NCBI GenBank assembly: GCA_964644675.1
Contig: CAZXWK010000011.1
Location: forward strand, 1 to 58,317
Direction: 5' to 3'
Source of the DNA: CAZXWK01 sp964644675
GTDB lineage: Bacteria > Actinomycetota > Coriobacteriia > Anaerosomatales > JAAXUF01
Length of the DNA stretch: 58,317 bases
Below the pieces are notes generated by a model. It was not told where the DNA came from. It made no database searches and saw only the letters and a list, made by a program, of their open reading frames with translations. Shown one piece after another: positions 16,586 through 25,080 of the stretch (position 1 is its first letter; every line of letters begins with the position of its first letter). The translations under genes and the position numbers were made by a program.

Positions 16586-17977
16586 CTATCGGACCACGAA
16601 CGGCAGGAAGGCGTCCGGGTAGCCCTTTTCGGTGCAACCCATGCACGGATGTCCGCCGGCGACACAGTTGCCGCCCTTGACACCGTACGTCGCCTGCGCG
16701 GCGTAGTCGAAGGTCGGGTCATTGTGCGGCTGCATGGCGTTCCAGCCGTGCGCTCCGCACAGGGTCATGGTCTGCGGACCCTTGCAGCCGATGAGCTGCA
16801 GGCAGCCGGGATCGCCCGGCTGGGTCGCAAACTGGTTGTTCAGGAAGGCCTGATAGCGGGCGCAGAACGCGCCGTGCAGAGGCAGTCCGTAGACGGCCTT
16901 GAGACGACCCTCGTCGTCGACGGCCGCCGGATTGATGCTCTTGTCCGGATTGAGGATGTTGAGCGGCTGGGTGGGCTGAGTGAAGTCCACGAGCCACGCA
17001 ACGACCGTCAGGACGAACCACCACGGGTTCGTCGGGCAACCCGGCACGTTGATGACCTTGCCTGCACCGGGTGAGGAGATACCCGTGAGGAAGTCGCCAA
17101 CGCCCATGGCACCGGTCATGCCCTCGCCGAGAACCGGCGAGACGCACGCGGGGTAGCCACCGTAGCAGGCGCACTGGCCGATCGGGATGATCGCAGCGCA
17201 GTTGGTCTTGGCAGCAAGACGCTCGACGACCGTGGGGAAGTCGAGTTCGGCCGCAACGTTGGTCGCGCCCGCACCGTTGGTGAACGGCGTTCCGTCCTCG
17301 GACATGCCGATCGAGCACCACGGGGTGGCGCCGGCGCCGGTATAGGCGTCCCAGTAGCCGCCGGCCGTGTTCGGCTGAACGGAGCCCTCAACGACGAGCA
17401 CGAAAGCCGGAGCACCAGCCACGTCCGCGTTCTTCATGTTGTCGGCGAGGACGTTGTAGGCCAGGTCCGCGCCCATGCCGTTCACCGTCTCGTGGTACTC
17501 GAGGTCGATGAAGTCGATCAGGACGTCAGCGATGTTCGCGATGTACGGCGTGCCGCCGTTCTTCGCGCCGTCGAAGTCGATGCCCGTGACCGCGGCGGTG
17601 TTGTGAATGGTGCGATGACCCCACGGATGTCCGGGCTTCGCGCCGGTCGTGACGGCGGTCGACTGCCCGTTGAGTACCGCGTTGCCGTTGCCCGTGCCGC
17701 CGACCGCGTAGTCGAGAGCGGCAAGGGTAGATACGCTGGTTCCTTCGATCGCTTTGCCTCTGACGTCCTCAAAAAGACCCAGAAGCGAGGTTGAACAGCC
17801 TGTGCATTCGGCGCCATGAACCCAAACCACCTTCGGCTTGTTGGTCCAACCGCCGCTCGCCCATACGGAGCCATGTCCGAGAGCCTCGGTGACCTTGGCA
17901 AGGTCGACCTGGCTCATCCCCATAGCTGCTGCCAGGGTGCTCAACCGGGTGACAAACTGTCGCCTGGTTATCGCCAT
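16586..17977 (-). CDS. [NiFe] hydrogenase small subunit with Tat signal
   Basis: 463 residues from the ATG at 17977, preceded by GGAGG; a longer in-frame start would place the Tat motif internally. The signal peptide is MAITRRQFVTRLSTLAAAMG. The ECTGCSTSLLG motif (Cys58, Cys61) begins the proximal cluster. GQCACYGGYPA, GCPTNPWW, GCKGPQTMTLC and GGHPCMGCTEKGYPDAFLPF supply the other FeS ligands. The protein ends FLPFVVR directly after the last cluster motif, so the C-terminal membrane helix of most group 1 small subunits is missing, and no cytochrome b gene adjoins. A soluble, outward-facing enzyme that reduces the multihaem cytochrome encoded downstream is inferred. The promoter with the shared palindrome lies 250-300 bp upstream. 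Confidence 0.92.
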   Translation of the reverse strand: MAITRRQFVTRLSTLAAAMGMSQVDLAKVTEALGHGSVWASGGWTNKPKVVWVHGAECTGCSTSLLGLFEDVRGKAIEGTSVSTLAALDYAVGGTGNGNAVLNGQSTAVTTGAKPGHPWGHRTIHNTAAVTGIDFDGAKNGGTPYIANIADVLIDFIDLEYHETVNGMGADLAYNVLADNMKNADVAGAPAFVLVVEGSVQPNTAGGYWDAYTGAGATPWCSIGMSEDGTPFTNGAGATNVAAELDFPTVVERLAAKTNCAAIIPIGQCACYGGYPACVSPVLGEGMTGAMGVGDFLTGISSPGAGKVINVPGCPTNPWWFVLTVVAWLVDFTQPTQPLNILNPDKSINPAAVDDEGRLKAVYGLPLHGAFCARYQAFLNNQFATQPGDPGCLQLIGCKGPQTMTLCGAHGWNAMQPHNDPTFDYAAQATYGVKGGNCVAGGHPCMGCTEKGYPDAFLPFVVR

Positions 17978-18040
17978 GCTTTCCCAAACCTCCTTCACGC
18001 ACTCCTTAGTGCATTCGAAAGTGTTGCCCGACCGGGCATG

Positions 18041-18100
18041 AAGAAGGCCACCTCCTCTCGTTGTGCTCCGGTGCGGAGTAACGGGTAGAAGTGGCCTCTT
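18041..18100 (-). promoter_or_regulatory. Structured leader hairpin of the hydrogenase operon
   Basis: In the 5' leader an outer stem (AAGAGGCCAC with GTGGCCTTCTT) encloses an inner hairpin CTCCG-CAC-CGGAG. The 3' side ends TTCTTC, so it could act as a weak terminator/attenuator or mRNA-stability element. A further small hairpin, GCCC-GACC-GGGC, lies at 18026-18037. Confidence 0.35.
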
Positions 18101-18220
18101 GGATGGTCTCGAGGGCGCTATGGGCAGAAAACCCCTGCATATGACGCCTGATTCGAGGGTCCGATTGCCGGCTCCGACCCGTCGTACGCTGTTCCATTGT
18201 GAAGCCAAAACAGGGGGCCT

Positions 18221-18236
18221 TGTAACAGCTGTTACA
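18221..18236. promoter_or_regulatory. Operator palindrome TGTAACAGCTGTTACA (hydrogenase operon)
   Basis: A perfect 16-bp palindrome 13 bp downstream of the -10 box of the hydrogenase promoter, at about +7 to +22. Closely matching palindromes are at 30469-30484 and 38105-38120. A position over the start of transcription suits a repressor. Confidence 0.75.
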
Positions 18237-18249
18237 TTGCCCGAAGCAC

Positions 18250-18278
18250 ATGCTACTCCCGTAGCTGCGTGAGGTCAA
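18250..18278 (-). promoter_or_regulatory. Sigma70-type promoter of the hydrogenase operon
   Basis: Minus-strand -35 TTGACC (18273-18278), a 17-bp spacer and -10 TAGCAT (18250-18255). Transcription would begin near 18243, giving a leader of about 265 nt. Together with the operator and the leader hairpin this accounts for the 329-bp gap between 17978 and 18306. Confidence 0.65.
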
Positions 18279-18306
18279 TCTAACAATTCGCCGCAGGCCG
18301 GGACGC

Positions 18307-19932
18307 CTACTCTTCCCCGTTCGATCCGGGGTCCTGCGGCCACTCGGTGGGCACGTCGGTGCCTGCGGCCGGGTACCCGCCACTCTGGTCCGCCGACCCC
18401 GCAGGGGCCGCGGGCGTCGGCGCGTAGCCTTCGCCGGGACCCGCGCCGGGCGAGCGGTCCTTGCGGTCGAACTGCTCGATGAACTCGACGTGGTTCACGA
18501 CCGGTATCTCCATGACGCGCGCGACACGACGAAGATCCGTGTCCTCGGTGCAGAAGAGTTTCGCGCGCTGGGCGATTGACATGATGATCGACGCTCGCTC
18601 GTCCAGCTCGTAGCGGTCGCGAAGCGCCTGGGCGTCCGTCGGCGAGTAGTCCACCGGATGGAGGAACGTCTCCATCTCGATGTCGCCCACGACGATCGTC
18701 CGGAGCTGTTCGTAGTCAGCCTCTGTGACCTCCCACCTCGTGCGCGGCTGCTTCATGCGCGGCACTTCGCCGGCCTCGACCATCGCGTATACGAAGTCAG
18801 CCGTGGCGAAGAAGCGACGCTTGCGGAACAGCAGCAGCAGCGGCAGCAGGAGCAGCGGCGACAGGCACAGGAGCCAGCCCATCGGCGTGGTCGGCGTCGG
18901 AATCGGGTTCGCGACGGCCGGCCAACCCCAGACCTGGATTCGGCCGTTGTCTGTGTCGGCGATGAAGATCAGGCGCTTCTTGTCGATCGAAACGTCGTTG
19001 GGATACGAGAACTGGCCCTCGAGCACGCCTCGCTCCCCGAACGTGAAGACGGTGCTGCCCTTGGGCGCGTCCCACAAAGTCGCCTGGTGCGAGAGCGTGT
19101 CGACGACCACGAGACGGAGAGGCTCTTTGCTGTTGAGCTTGGGAAGTGCGTCGAACCCGCGCGGCAGGCCCTGCGTGATCAGGAACTTCTTGAAGTTGCC
19201 CTCGAGGTCGAAGACCTGGAGGCGGCGGTTGTTCGAGTCCGCAACCCATACCTCTTTGCCGATGACCTTGACGGAGTTGGGGAACTGGAAGACGGCCTGT
19301 CCCTGGTTGGCATCGTTGACGAGACCGGCGGTGCCGATGCTCTTCTTGAACGTCCCGTCGGGCGAGAAGATCAGGAGGCGGTGGCCGTTGAGGATCTCGG
19401 TCACGTACAGCGTGCCGTCAGGGGCGAACGCAAGCGCGAGCGGGGCCCACTGGACGCCGCCGGTCTTGAACGTCGGCAACTGGTCCGGGGGCAGCTTGGG
19501 ATCGAAGTAGCGCAGGAACTTGCCCTCGGCCGAGAAGACCGCGAGCTGGCGCAGACGCCGATCGCTGACCCAGATCTCCTTGGTCTTGGGGTTCTCGGCG
19601 ACGTAGAGCGGGATGATCAGGTTGCCCTTGCCCCAGGTCGCGAGGTGACGGCCTCGGGGCGTGAAGACCTCGAGCGTCCCCTTGCGCGAGTCGGTGACGA
19701 ATACCTTGCCGGAGGCAGCGAGGACCCCAAGCGGTCGCGTGAGCCGGTTCTGATCCTGCCCGCTGAACGAGTACAGGTACTTGGGGATCGGAAGCAGCTC
19801 GGCGGAGTTGATGTTGACGTCGATTCCGACATCGCCGGTCTTCGAGAAGTTGAGGAAGGCGAGTCCCAGGAGCGCCAAGAGCGCCACGAGAATCACGATC
19901 GCGATGATCTGCTTGATACGCCTACGGGACAT
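18307..19932 (-). CDS. NHL-repeat propeller membrane protein with C-terminal PIN-like cytoplasmic domain (541 aa)
   Basis: A transmembrane helix at about 8-30 is followed by a six-bladed NHL-type propeller (about 50-330; repeats such as GVLAASGKVFVTDSRKGTLEVF and VWVADSNNRRLQVFDLEG) outside the membrane. A second helix (about 345-370, GWLLCLSPLLLLPLLLLF) leads to a cytoplasmic tail. The tail contains DERASIIMSIAQRAKLFCTEDTDLRR...IPVVNHVEFIEQF, which looks like the last third of a PIN fold, and ends in a Pro/Gly-rich stretch. The paralogue at 30540-32057 has the same plan with a less PIN-like tail. Both follow a TPR gene and sit beside cytochrome operons, so a role in assembling, docking or sensing extracellular cytochromes is plausible. 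The function is unknown. Confidence 0.75.
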   Translation of the reverse strand: MSRRRIKQIIAIVILVALLALLGLAFLNFSKTGDVGIDVNINSAELLPIPKYLYSFSGQDQNRLTRPLGVLAASGKVFVTDSRKGTLEVFTPRGRHLATWGKGNLIIPLYVAENPKTKEIWVSDRRLRQLAVFSAEGKFLRYFDPKLPPDQLPTFKTGGVQWAPLALAFAPDGTLYVTEILNGHRLLIFSPDGTFKKSIGTAGLVNDANQGQAVFQFPNSVKVIGKEVWVADSNNRRLQVFDLEGNFKKFLITQGLPRGFDALPKLNSKEPLRLVVVDTLSHQATLWDAPKGSTVFTFGERGVLEGQFSYPNDVSIDKKRLIFIADTDNGRIQVWGWPAVANPIPTPTTPMGWLLCLSPLLLLPLLLLFRKRRFFATADFVYAMVEAGEVPRMKQPRTRWEVTEADYEQLRTIVVGDIEMETFLHPVDYSPTDAQALRDRYELDERASIIMSIAQRAKLFCTEDTDLRRVARVMEIPVVNHVEFIEQFDRKDRSPGAGPGEGYAPTPAAPAGSADQSGGYPAAGTDVPTEWPQDPGSNGEE

Positions 19933-19990
19933 GCCGCGGGTTCCTTCCGGTCAGGGCATTCAGGATCGAGCGGGGGGTCGACAGGGTCGA

Positions 19991-21073
19991 CTAGCCCCCC
20001 AGCTTCGCGAGCTTGTCTTTGAGCTGCGCATCCTCAGGCTGGCTCGTGAGTGCATCTTTCAACACCTTGACCGCCTCCGCCTGCTCGCCGCGCTCCACCA
20101 GCGCGTCGACGTAGAGCAGCGTAGCGTCGGTGTTGGCGGGCTCGATCGCCCGCACCAGCAGCGCGGCGTCGATCGCCGCACCCATGTCGCCCGACTTGTA
20201 GGCCGCTCGCCCCTGGTCGAGGATGTCGGAGACCTTGCCGAGCTTCGCCAGGTTCTCCTGCGGAAGCTTCGCCTCCGGGGCAAGGTCGGCGGCCTTGCGG
20301 AAGTGGATCGCCGCGTTCACCTTGTCGCCCTTGGCGAGCAGGATCTCGCCGTAGAGGTTGTGGGCCTCGGGGTAGTTGGGGTCGAACGCCAGCGCGGCAT
20401 CGAGCTGCTGGAGAGCGGCATCGTTGTCATCGACGCCACGCAGTGCACTCGCGAGCAGGAAGTACGTGTCCGAGGCGTCCTTGCGAATCCGCAACGCCGC
20501 CTTGAAGTAGCCTGCCGCGTCGGCATAGCGACGGTCGTCGAGCGCGATCTCGCCCAGGTGGAAGAGTGCCTGCTCGCGCCGGTCGTTGATCGCCGCGAAC
20601 TGCGCTCCCTCGGTCAGCTCCACGACCTTGGTGAAGTACCGCTCTGCCTGGTTGCGCTCGTCCGCCTGCATCGCCAGGATGCCCAGGTCGAGCCAGGCGC
20701 CGGTGTGCTTGGGGTCGAGCTTGACCGCCTGAGAGAGCTGGTCGTTGGCAGGCTTCGCCTGACCGGCCGCCGCATACGCCTCGGCGAGGCGAACGCGGGC
20801 CGCCGCGCTGTTGGGGCTCTCGCGAACGAGCTTCTCGAGCCCCTTGATGGCGCGAAGCGCGGGAGTGGCGGTGCTCTCGGCCTGACGCGTCTGATAGACC
20901 GTGTAACCGAAGTACGCCGCGAATCCGATCACCGCCGCAACGAGCGCGACGACCACCCAGCGCAGGATCTTGTCGGTCCGGTCACCGCCGACCTTGGTCG
21001 TCCGGTCAGTGGATTCGGGGGAGCTTGAGGCGGAGCTGGGAGAATCGGGACGTTCCGATGCGTGATCTACCAT
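19991..21073 (-). CDS. Membrane-anchored TPR-repeat protein (360 aa)
   Basis: The start at ATG 21073 (MVDHASERPD) is preferred over 21127 because GGTAAGGA lies upstream and it removes an unlikely leader. After a Ser-rich N-terminus a single transmembrane helix (about 38-60, ILRWVVVALVAAVIGFAAYFGYTVY) is followed by about seven tetratricopeptide repeats (AGAWLDLGILAMQADERNQAERYF-like, EALFHLGEIALDDRRYADAAGYFKAAL, YPEAHNLYGEILLAKGDKVNAAIHF) facing outward. TPR arrays are protein-interaction scaffolds. It is 58 bp upstream of the NHL gene. The TPR gene at 32047-33051 is its paralogue and is also paired with an NHL gene. A scaffold for cytochrome or filament assembly is inferred. Confidence 0.82.
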   Translation of the reverse strand: MVDHASERPDSPSSASSSPESTDRTTKVGGDRTDKILRWVVVALVAAVIGFAAYFGYTVYQTRQAESTATPALRAIKGLEKLVRESPNSAAARVRLAEAYAAAGQAKPANDQLSQAVKLDPKHTGAWLDLGILAMQADERNQAERYFTKVVELTEGAQFAAINDRREQALFHLGEIALDDRRYADAAGYFKAALRIRKDASDTYFLLASALRGVDDNDAALQQLDAALAFDPNYPEAHNLYGEILLAKGDKVNAAIHFRKAADLAPEAKLPQENLAKLGKVSDILDQGRAAYKSGDMGAAIDAALLVRAIEPANTDATLLYVDALVERGEQAEAVKVLKDALTSQPEDAQLKDKLAKLGG

Positions 21074-21220
21074 GCGTTTCGTGTCCTTACCCTCTGTTTC
21101 GATCGCTCCGGGGCCTGCCGGGGCCATCGATCGGAGCGAGGCCGATTGTCAGACCATACCCGCGTGCGAGAAGGCGGGTCAATACGAACGGCCGCGGTGC
21201 TTTTCTGGAGATTGCGTGAA

Positions 21221-22069
21221 TCAAGGAAGCGCCTTGGCGACGCCGACTATCTGGTCCTTCAGTGCGGACGGCTTGCCGTCGCGACCCATCATCTCAACGG
21301 CGACCATCACCGCGCCGTCGGTGAATCCGATCACCGCGTACTGGCCGGACGTTCCGAAGTACGCATCGTGCCCGTTCACCCGGACCGTCGCGGCGTTCCC
21401 GCCGTACTGCCGCTTGAGCTGCCTGTCGAGGTTCGTCTTGGCCTCGGCCGCGTCGCGGAACTGCTCGGCGACGATGGTCACCATCACGACGGCGCCCTTC
21501 GAGGGTGGCACGTACTCCCTGCTGACGCTCAGCGCGTCGCCACCCGCTTTCGCGGCGGGCGCGAAGCCGGGGATCGAGTCCGGCACCCACTTGAAGAGGG
21601 ACTCGACGGGCCCGACGGGGGGCTCGCCTCCACCTTCCGGAGTCGAGGTCGCAGGGCTCGAACCGCCCGGCGGGGTGACGGCCCCGGTGTCCGCGGTCGG
21701 CGTCTTCTTCGCCTTGATGTCGGCCAGTTGCCGCGCCGCACGCTTGAACGCCGAGTCGATCGCGATGACTTGCGCGAGCTTCTGCTCGGCGGCCGGGAGA
21801 TCGCCCTTGGTGATGTCGCTCTGCGCGTCGGAGTAGAGCTGCTCGGCCTGCGCGTGCTTGTCGCAGGTCTTGGTGACCGTCGTGACCTTGAACTTGCCTG
21901 CGTCCTTCTCGGCGACCTTGATGGTGCGAGTGTCGTCGCTGATCACGTGCCCGTACGTGCACACCGTACGAGTACCAGTCTTGACCTCGACCTGACGCTG
22001 GCAACCGGTCGACACGACGAGTGCCAGGGAGAGCGAAACGGCGAACAGTGCCGCCGACAGACGCTTCAT
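21221..22069 (-). CDS. Lipoprotein with TPR-like helices and C-terminal domain (282 aa)
   Basis: The start is the ATG at 22069, which overlaps the previous stop (ATGA); an upstream extension is not needed. The signal ends in a lipobox (LVVSTGC, Cys about 23). A short segment with two Cys residues, a TPR-like helical hairpin (EQLYSDAQSDITKGDLPAAEQKLAQVIAI), a Pro/Thr/Gly linker and a C-terminal domain of about 120 residues (VMVTIVAEQFRDAAEAKTNL, DAYFGTSGQYAVIGF) follow. The layout matches the membrane-anchored protein at 7490-8287. It lies between the polytopic protein and the TPR/NHL pair, in a neighbourhood flanked by two cytochrome operons. Its family is not recognised. Confidence 0.75.
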   Translation of the reverse strand: MKRLSAALFAVSLSLALVVSTGCQRQVEVKTGTRTVCTYGHVISDDTRTIKVAEKDAGKFKVTTVTKTCDKHAQAEQLYSDAQSDITKGDLPAAEQKLAQVIAIDSAFKRAARQLADIKAKKTPTADTGAVTPPGGSSPATSTPEGGGEPPVGPVESLFKWVPDSIPGFAPAAKAGGDALSVSREYVPPSKGAVVMVTIVAEQFRDAAEAKTNLDRQLKRQYGGNAATVRVNGHDAYFGTSGQYAVIGFTDGAVMVAVEMMGRDGKPSALKDQIVGVAKALP

Positions 22070-23580
22070 TCGTGCTCCTTCTTGTCCGTACCGGCGGACG
22101 CGGGAGTGTCTACGGTCCGCAGACCCGATGCGATGATCGCCACACATGCCATAGCCGAGATGACCAGGGACGCGATGCGCAGCGCATCGGGTGCGACCGC
22201 CAAGGTCAGACGAGCATATTCCGTGCCGTAGGCCTGCTGGATGTCGGCGGGAATCCACGAGTTCCACGTGTGGAGCGGAGTTGTGACGAGAAACGGGTAC
22301 GCGACCGCGGCCGCCATGCCCAGACACGCCGCCCAGATGCCCCGCCGAGAAGACCCGGCGGACGGCGGTTCGAAGGCGGCCGCAAGCGCGAGCCCCGCCA
22401 CCGCGAGCGGCAGCCAGCCCGCGGCCGACTCGTAGCCCGACATCGTCCAGGTGACGTGGTAGTCGCCTCCGCCGCTCAGTTCGCCGACGACCGTCGCGAC
22501 GTAGGCGGGCGCGGCGAGCGACGCGGCGGCCGCGAGCGTCGCGGCGGCCGCGAGGACGCGCACCCACGCGCGTGGCCGGGCGAACGCGACCGCGCCCGGC
22601 TCGCCTTCAGGCGCCAGGCGGGACTGGACGGGCCCCGGCGACGAAGGCGCGGGCACCAAGGCCTGCCGGCCGAGGGCCCACACCCCGGCCGCCCCGAGCA
22701 GCGAGAGCAGGATCCCCGCGACCGCACCCACCCAGACGATCGGGTTGGGCCCGCGCATCCCGACGGCCCGCTCGACGGCCGCGAGGGCCGTGATCGCGGC
22801 GGGAGGGAGCAGCCAGAGCGAGGCCGAACGCGCCACGCCGGCGAAGCCGCACAGCGCGCACCAGCCCACCGCGAGCGAGCCGACGGCCGCCCCCAGCAGC
22901 AGGACCTGGGGCCACAGCCGTGACCACGTGCTCATCGTGCCCAGCCCGCCGAACAGAGTGGCGATCGCAACCGCGACGAGCGCCGCGGCGAGACCGACCC
23001 ACACCGCGGTGCGGGCGCCGATCGAGCGAAGCGCACGGACGCACGCGATCGCGCCCAGCGCGAAGAGCAAGCCGGCCGCGAGCATGAGGGCTTCTCGGGC
23101 CGGGAACTTCACGAACGGCGAGAACGAACTCGGACGCTCCCAGTTCGCGAGCAAGGCCGCGGCGCCGAGCACGCCGAGAAGGGCGGAGGCGGCCTGTCCG
23201 AGCGTCGAGCGCCCTTCGCCGGGCTCTGCGAACGCGACGAGGACTGCGAGCAGACCCCAGCACGCCGTGCTGAAGAAGAGCGTCTCCGACCCCGACGGAG
23301 TGTCCGTGGAACGCTGCGAGAGGACGAGGAGCGGCGCGGCCCCCCACATGAGGAGCCCCGACCCAGCGGCCAGCGCGAGGTCCCGCCGGGACGCACCGCG
23401 AAGGCGCTCGATGGACGGAGTCCCGGCGAAGAGAGAGACGAAGGCGAGCGCGGCCACGAGTGCTCCGGCGAGCATCGCCGCGCGGGGCATCTCACCGAGC
23501 AGCGAAGTCCCGATGACGAAGTACGACGAGACGCCGACCACCACAAGGACCGCCGAGAATACCGGCATGGATCGCTGCAC
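22066..23580 (-). CDS. Polytopic membrane protein, EamA-like in part (504 aa)
   Basis: Starts at GTG 23580 with GGAGG 10 bp upstream; an ATG four codons in is an alternative. There are roughly 13 hydrophobic segments, with a charged loop near residues 310-330. The N-terminal 280 residues recall drug/metabolite (EamA-like) transporters, including a SETLFFSTACWG segment. A C-terminal portion has an outward loop (VGELSGGGDYHVTWTMSGYESAAGW). It overlaps the lipoprotein gene by 4 bp, so the two are probably co-expressed. A transport or export function is possible, but no substrate can be read from the sequence. Confidence 0.6.
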   Translation of the reverse strand: MQRSMPVFSAVLVVVGVSSYFVIGTSLLGEMPRAAMLAGALVAALAFVSLFAGTPSIERLRGASRRDLALAAGSGLLMWGAAPLLVLSQRSTDTPSGSETLFFSTACWGLLAVLVAFAEPGEGRSTLGQAASALLGVLGAAALLANWERPSSFSPFVKFPAREALMLAAGLLFALGAIACVRALRSIGARTAVWVGLAAALVAVAIATLFGGLGTMSTWSRLWPQVLLLGAAVGSLAVGWCALCGFAGVARSASLWLLPPAAITALAAVERAVGMRGPNPIVWVGAVAGILLSLLGAAGVWALGRQALVPAPSSPGPVQSRLAPEGEPGAVAFARPRAWVRVLAAAATLAAAASLAAPAYVATVVGELSGGGDYHVTWTMSGYESAAGWLPLAVAGLALAAAFEPPSAGSSRRGIWAACLGMAAAVAYPFLVTTPLHTWNSWIPADIQQAYGTEYARLTLAVAPDALRIASLVISAMACVAIIASGLRTVDTPASAGTDKKEHE

Positions 23581-23612
23581 TCAGTCGACACCTCCTCGGT
23601 GTAGTCGTTGTA

Positions 23613-23667
23613 GAGCCGGTCTCCCGGCGGTACCAGCAGGAAGGGCCGGGAACGTTCCCCGGCCCTT
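23613..23667. repeat. 55-bp sequence repeated on both sides of the scaffold gap (left copy)
   Basis: Identical to 23768-23822. It contains a GC-rich hairpin (AAGGGCCGGG pairing with CCCGGCCCTT) that would serve as terminator of the formate dehydrogenase operon. A shared end of exactly 55 bp is what a k=55 de Bruijn assembly leaves where two contigs meet. Confidence 0.9.
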
Positions 23668-23767
23668 NNNNNNNNNNNNNNNNNNNNNNNNNNNNNNNNN
23701 NNNNNNNNNNNNNNNNNNNNNNNNNNNNNNNNNNNNNNNNNNNNNNNNNNNNNNNNNNNNNNNNNNN
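23668..23767. other. Assembly gap, 100 N
   Basis: A round run of 100 N flanked by identical 55-bp sequences. The true distance is probably zero, with one copy of the 55-mer, or the 55-mer is a repeat that broke the assembly. Confidence 0.97.
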
Positions 23768-23822
23768 GAGCCGGTCTCCCGGCGGTACCAGCAGGAAGGG
23801 CCGGGAACGTTCCCCGGCCCTT
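23768..23822. repeat. 55-bp sequence repeated on both sides of the scaffold gap (right copy)
   Basis: Identical to 23613-23667. This copy sits 34 bp past the stop of the six-haem cytochrome gene. Confidence 0.9.
23796..23822 (-). terminator. Hairpin terminator after the formate dehydrogenase operon
   Basis: A 10-bp stem AAGGGCCGGG/CCCGGCCCTT, with a GAACGTTC-containing loop, lies just past the cytochrome stop at 23856. It is also present in the left copy of the 55-bp repeat. Confidence 0.65.
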
Positions 23823-23855
23823 CCGACGGTAACAGAGTCCCGCGAGCTTAGCGCA

Positions 23856-25076
23856 CTACTTGTTGTGGCACGCCTCGCACACGCCGCGGTTGTCCAAGCG
23901 GAGCAGTGCCGACGGGGTGCCGGACGGGAAGACCGGGAGGTCGTAGGCAGCCGGATTGGCCGCATACCCGGTCATGATCGCCGACGTACCGTGGGCACGG
24001 TGGCAGGTCAGACACTCGATCCAGTCGCTCATGTCGTTGTTGACGTTGCCGGACGGCGTGTGGGTCGCCGACTCGTCAAGCGAGTGCGCGAGCGGAAGCG
24101 CGGTGTCCGTGACGAGCGCGCTCTGACCAGAGAAGGTGGAGAGCGCCACGTTGATCGGGTGACGATGGCGGAGCGTGAAGCCCGCGCCGTCACCTGCGTT
24201 GTAGGTGCTCGCCATCGACTGGTAGTTCACGCCAGCCGCGTTGGTGAAGGTCTGCATCTGATCGAGGTACATCGAGTGGCAGCCAGCACACCAGCCGCTC
24301 ATGCCCTTCTGATCGTTCGTGGTACCGGCGGCCATGTTGTAGCCCTTGGCGTACAGCGGCGTCGTGTAGCTCGGCTTGTAGTCCGGGTACTCGGTGTGCA
24401 GCTGGAAGCCCGTGGCCGGCCAACCGGTCTCGACGGAGGAGACCCAACCGTCAGGCGTGGGGAACTGCGGGTTGGCCGACGGCTGGTAACCGCCGACGTA
24501 GTTGCCGTTCACCATGGCCTTCAGGATGCGGTAGTTGGAGCTGCCGTGCGGGTCGTGACACGTGGTGCATCCCATGGGGATCGTGTTCGACTCACCCTCG
24601 TTGTTGATGGGGCTCCAGTTGCCGGTCGCACCGGTCTTGCCCTGGCCGAAGTAGCCACCACCGTAGGCGCCCCAACCGTTGGGGTCCTGATAGATGTGGG
24701 TGGAGGTGACGACCGTGGTATCGAGGGACTCGAAGCCACCACCGTTGAGGATGCCGCCCTGCTGGCCGTAGAGGGTGCCCTCGTAGAGGCCCTGCTGGAC
24801 GTTGGTGTCAGCGCCCTGGCCGGTCGCGTCGTGGCAGGCATAGCAGAACTGCCACATGGTCGCCGAGCTCACGGAGAGCAGGGCGCTGTGCGTGTTGTCG
24901 CCGGCGTCGGTCCACGTCACGGACGAGATCGAGGTGTGGGCACGGTGACAACCGGCGCACGCGTCGTCGTCCTGGACGTAGTTGCCGTGGATCGCGAAGT
25001 TCGCGAACGCGGCGGTCGGCAGCACGAGCACGAGGAGCGCGGCGAGGATCAGTGCAAGTGAGATTCTCTTCGTCAT
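23856..25076 (-). CDS. Six-haem OmcS-like extracellular c-type cytochrome of the formate dehydrogenase operon (406 aa)
   Basis: The signal peptide is MTKRISLALILAALLVLVLPTAAFA. Six CXXCH sites occur in the same order and context as in the 13066-14382 protein: CAGCHRAH, CYACH, CTTCHDPHG (then YRILK), CAGCH, CLTCHRAHG and C-terminal CEACHNK, with LRHRHPIN between haems 4 and 5. Length, haem number and flanking motifs match my memory of Geobacter OmcS (about 430-residue precursor). It starts 4 bp after the FeS subunit stop, so it belongs to the formate dehydrogenase operon and probably takes electrons from that enzyme. Polymerisation into a filament is inferred from family resemblance only. Confidence 0.85.
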   Translation of the reverse strand: MTKRISLALILAALLVLVLPTAAFANFAIHGNYVQDDDACAGCHRAHTSISSVTWTDAGDNTHSALLSVSSATMWQFCYACHDATGQGADTNVQQGLYEGTLYGQQGGILNGGGFESLDTTVVTSTHIYQDPNGWGAYGGGYFGQGKTGATGNWSPINNEGESNTIPMGCTTCHDPHGSSNYRILKAMVNGNYVGGYQPSANPQFPTPDGWVSSVETGWPATGFQLHTEYPDYKPSYTTPLYAKGYNMAAGTTNDQKGMSGWCAGCHSMYLDQMQTFTNAAGVNYQSMASTYNAGDGAGFTLRHRHPINVALSTFSGQSALVTDTALPLAHSLDESATHTPSGNVNNDMSDWIECLTCHRAHGTSAIMTGYAANPAAYDLPVFPSGTPSALLRLDNRGVCEACHNK

Positions 25077-25080
25077 CGTC

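Noticed and set aside
23613..23822. The 55-bp flanking copies as a target-site duplication around a missing mobile element
   Set aside because: Length equals a standard assembly k-mer and the gap is a round 100 N; no other mobile-element trace is present.
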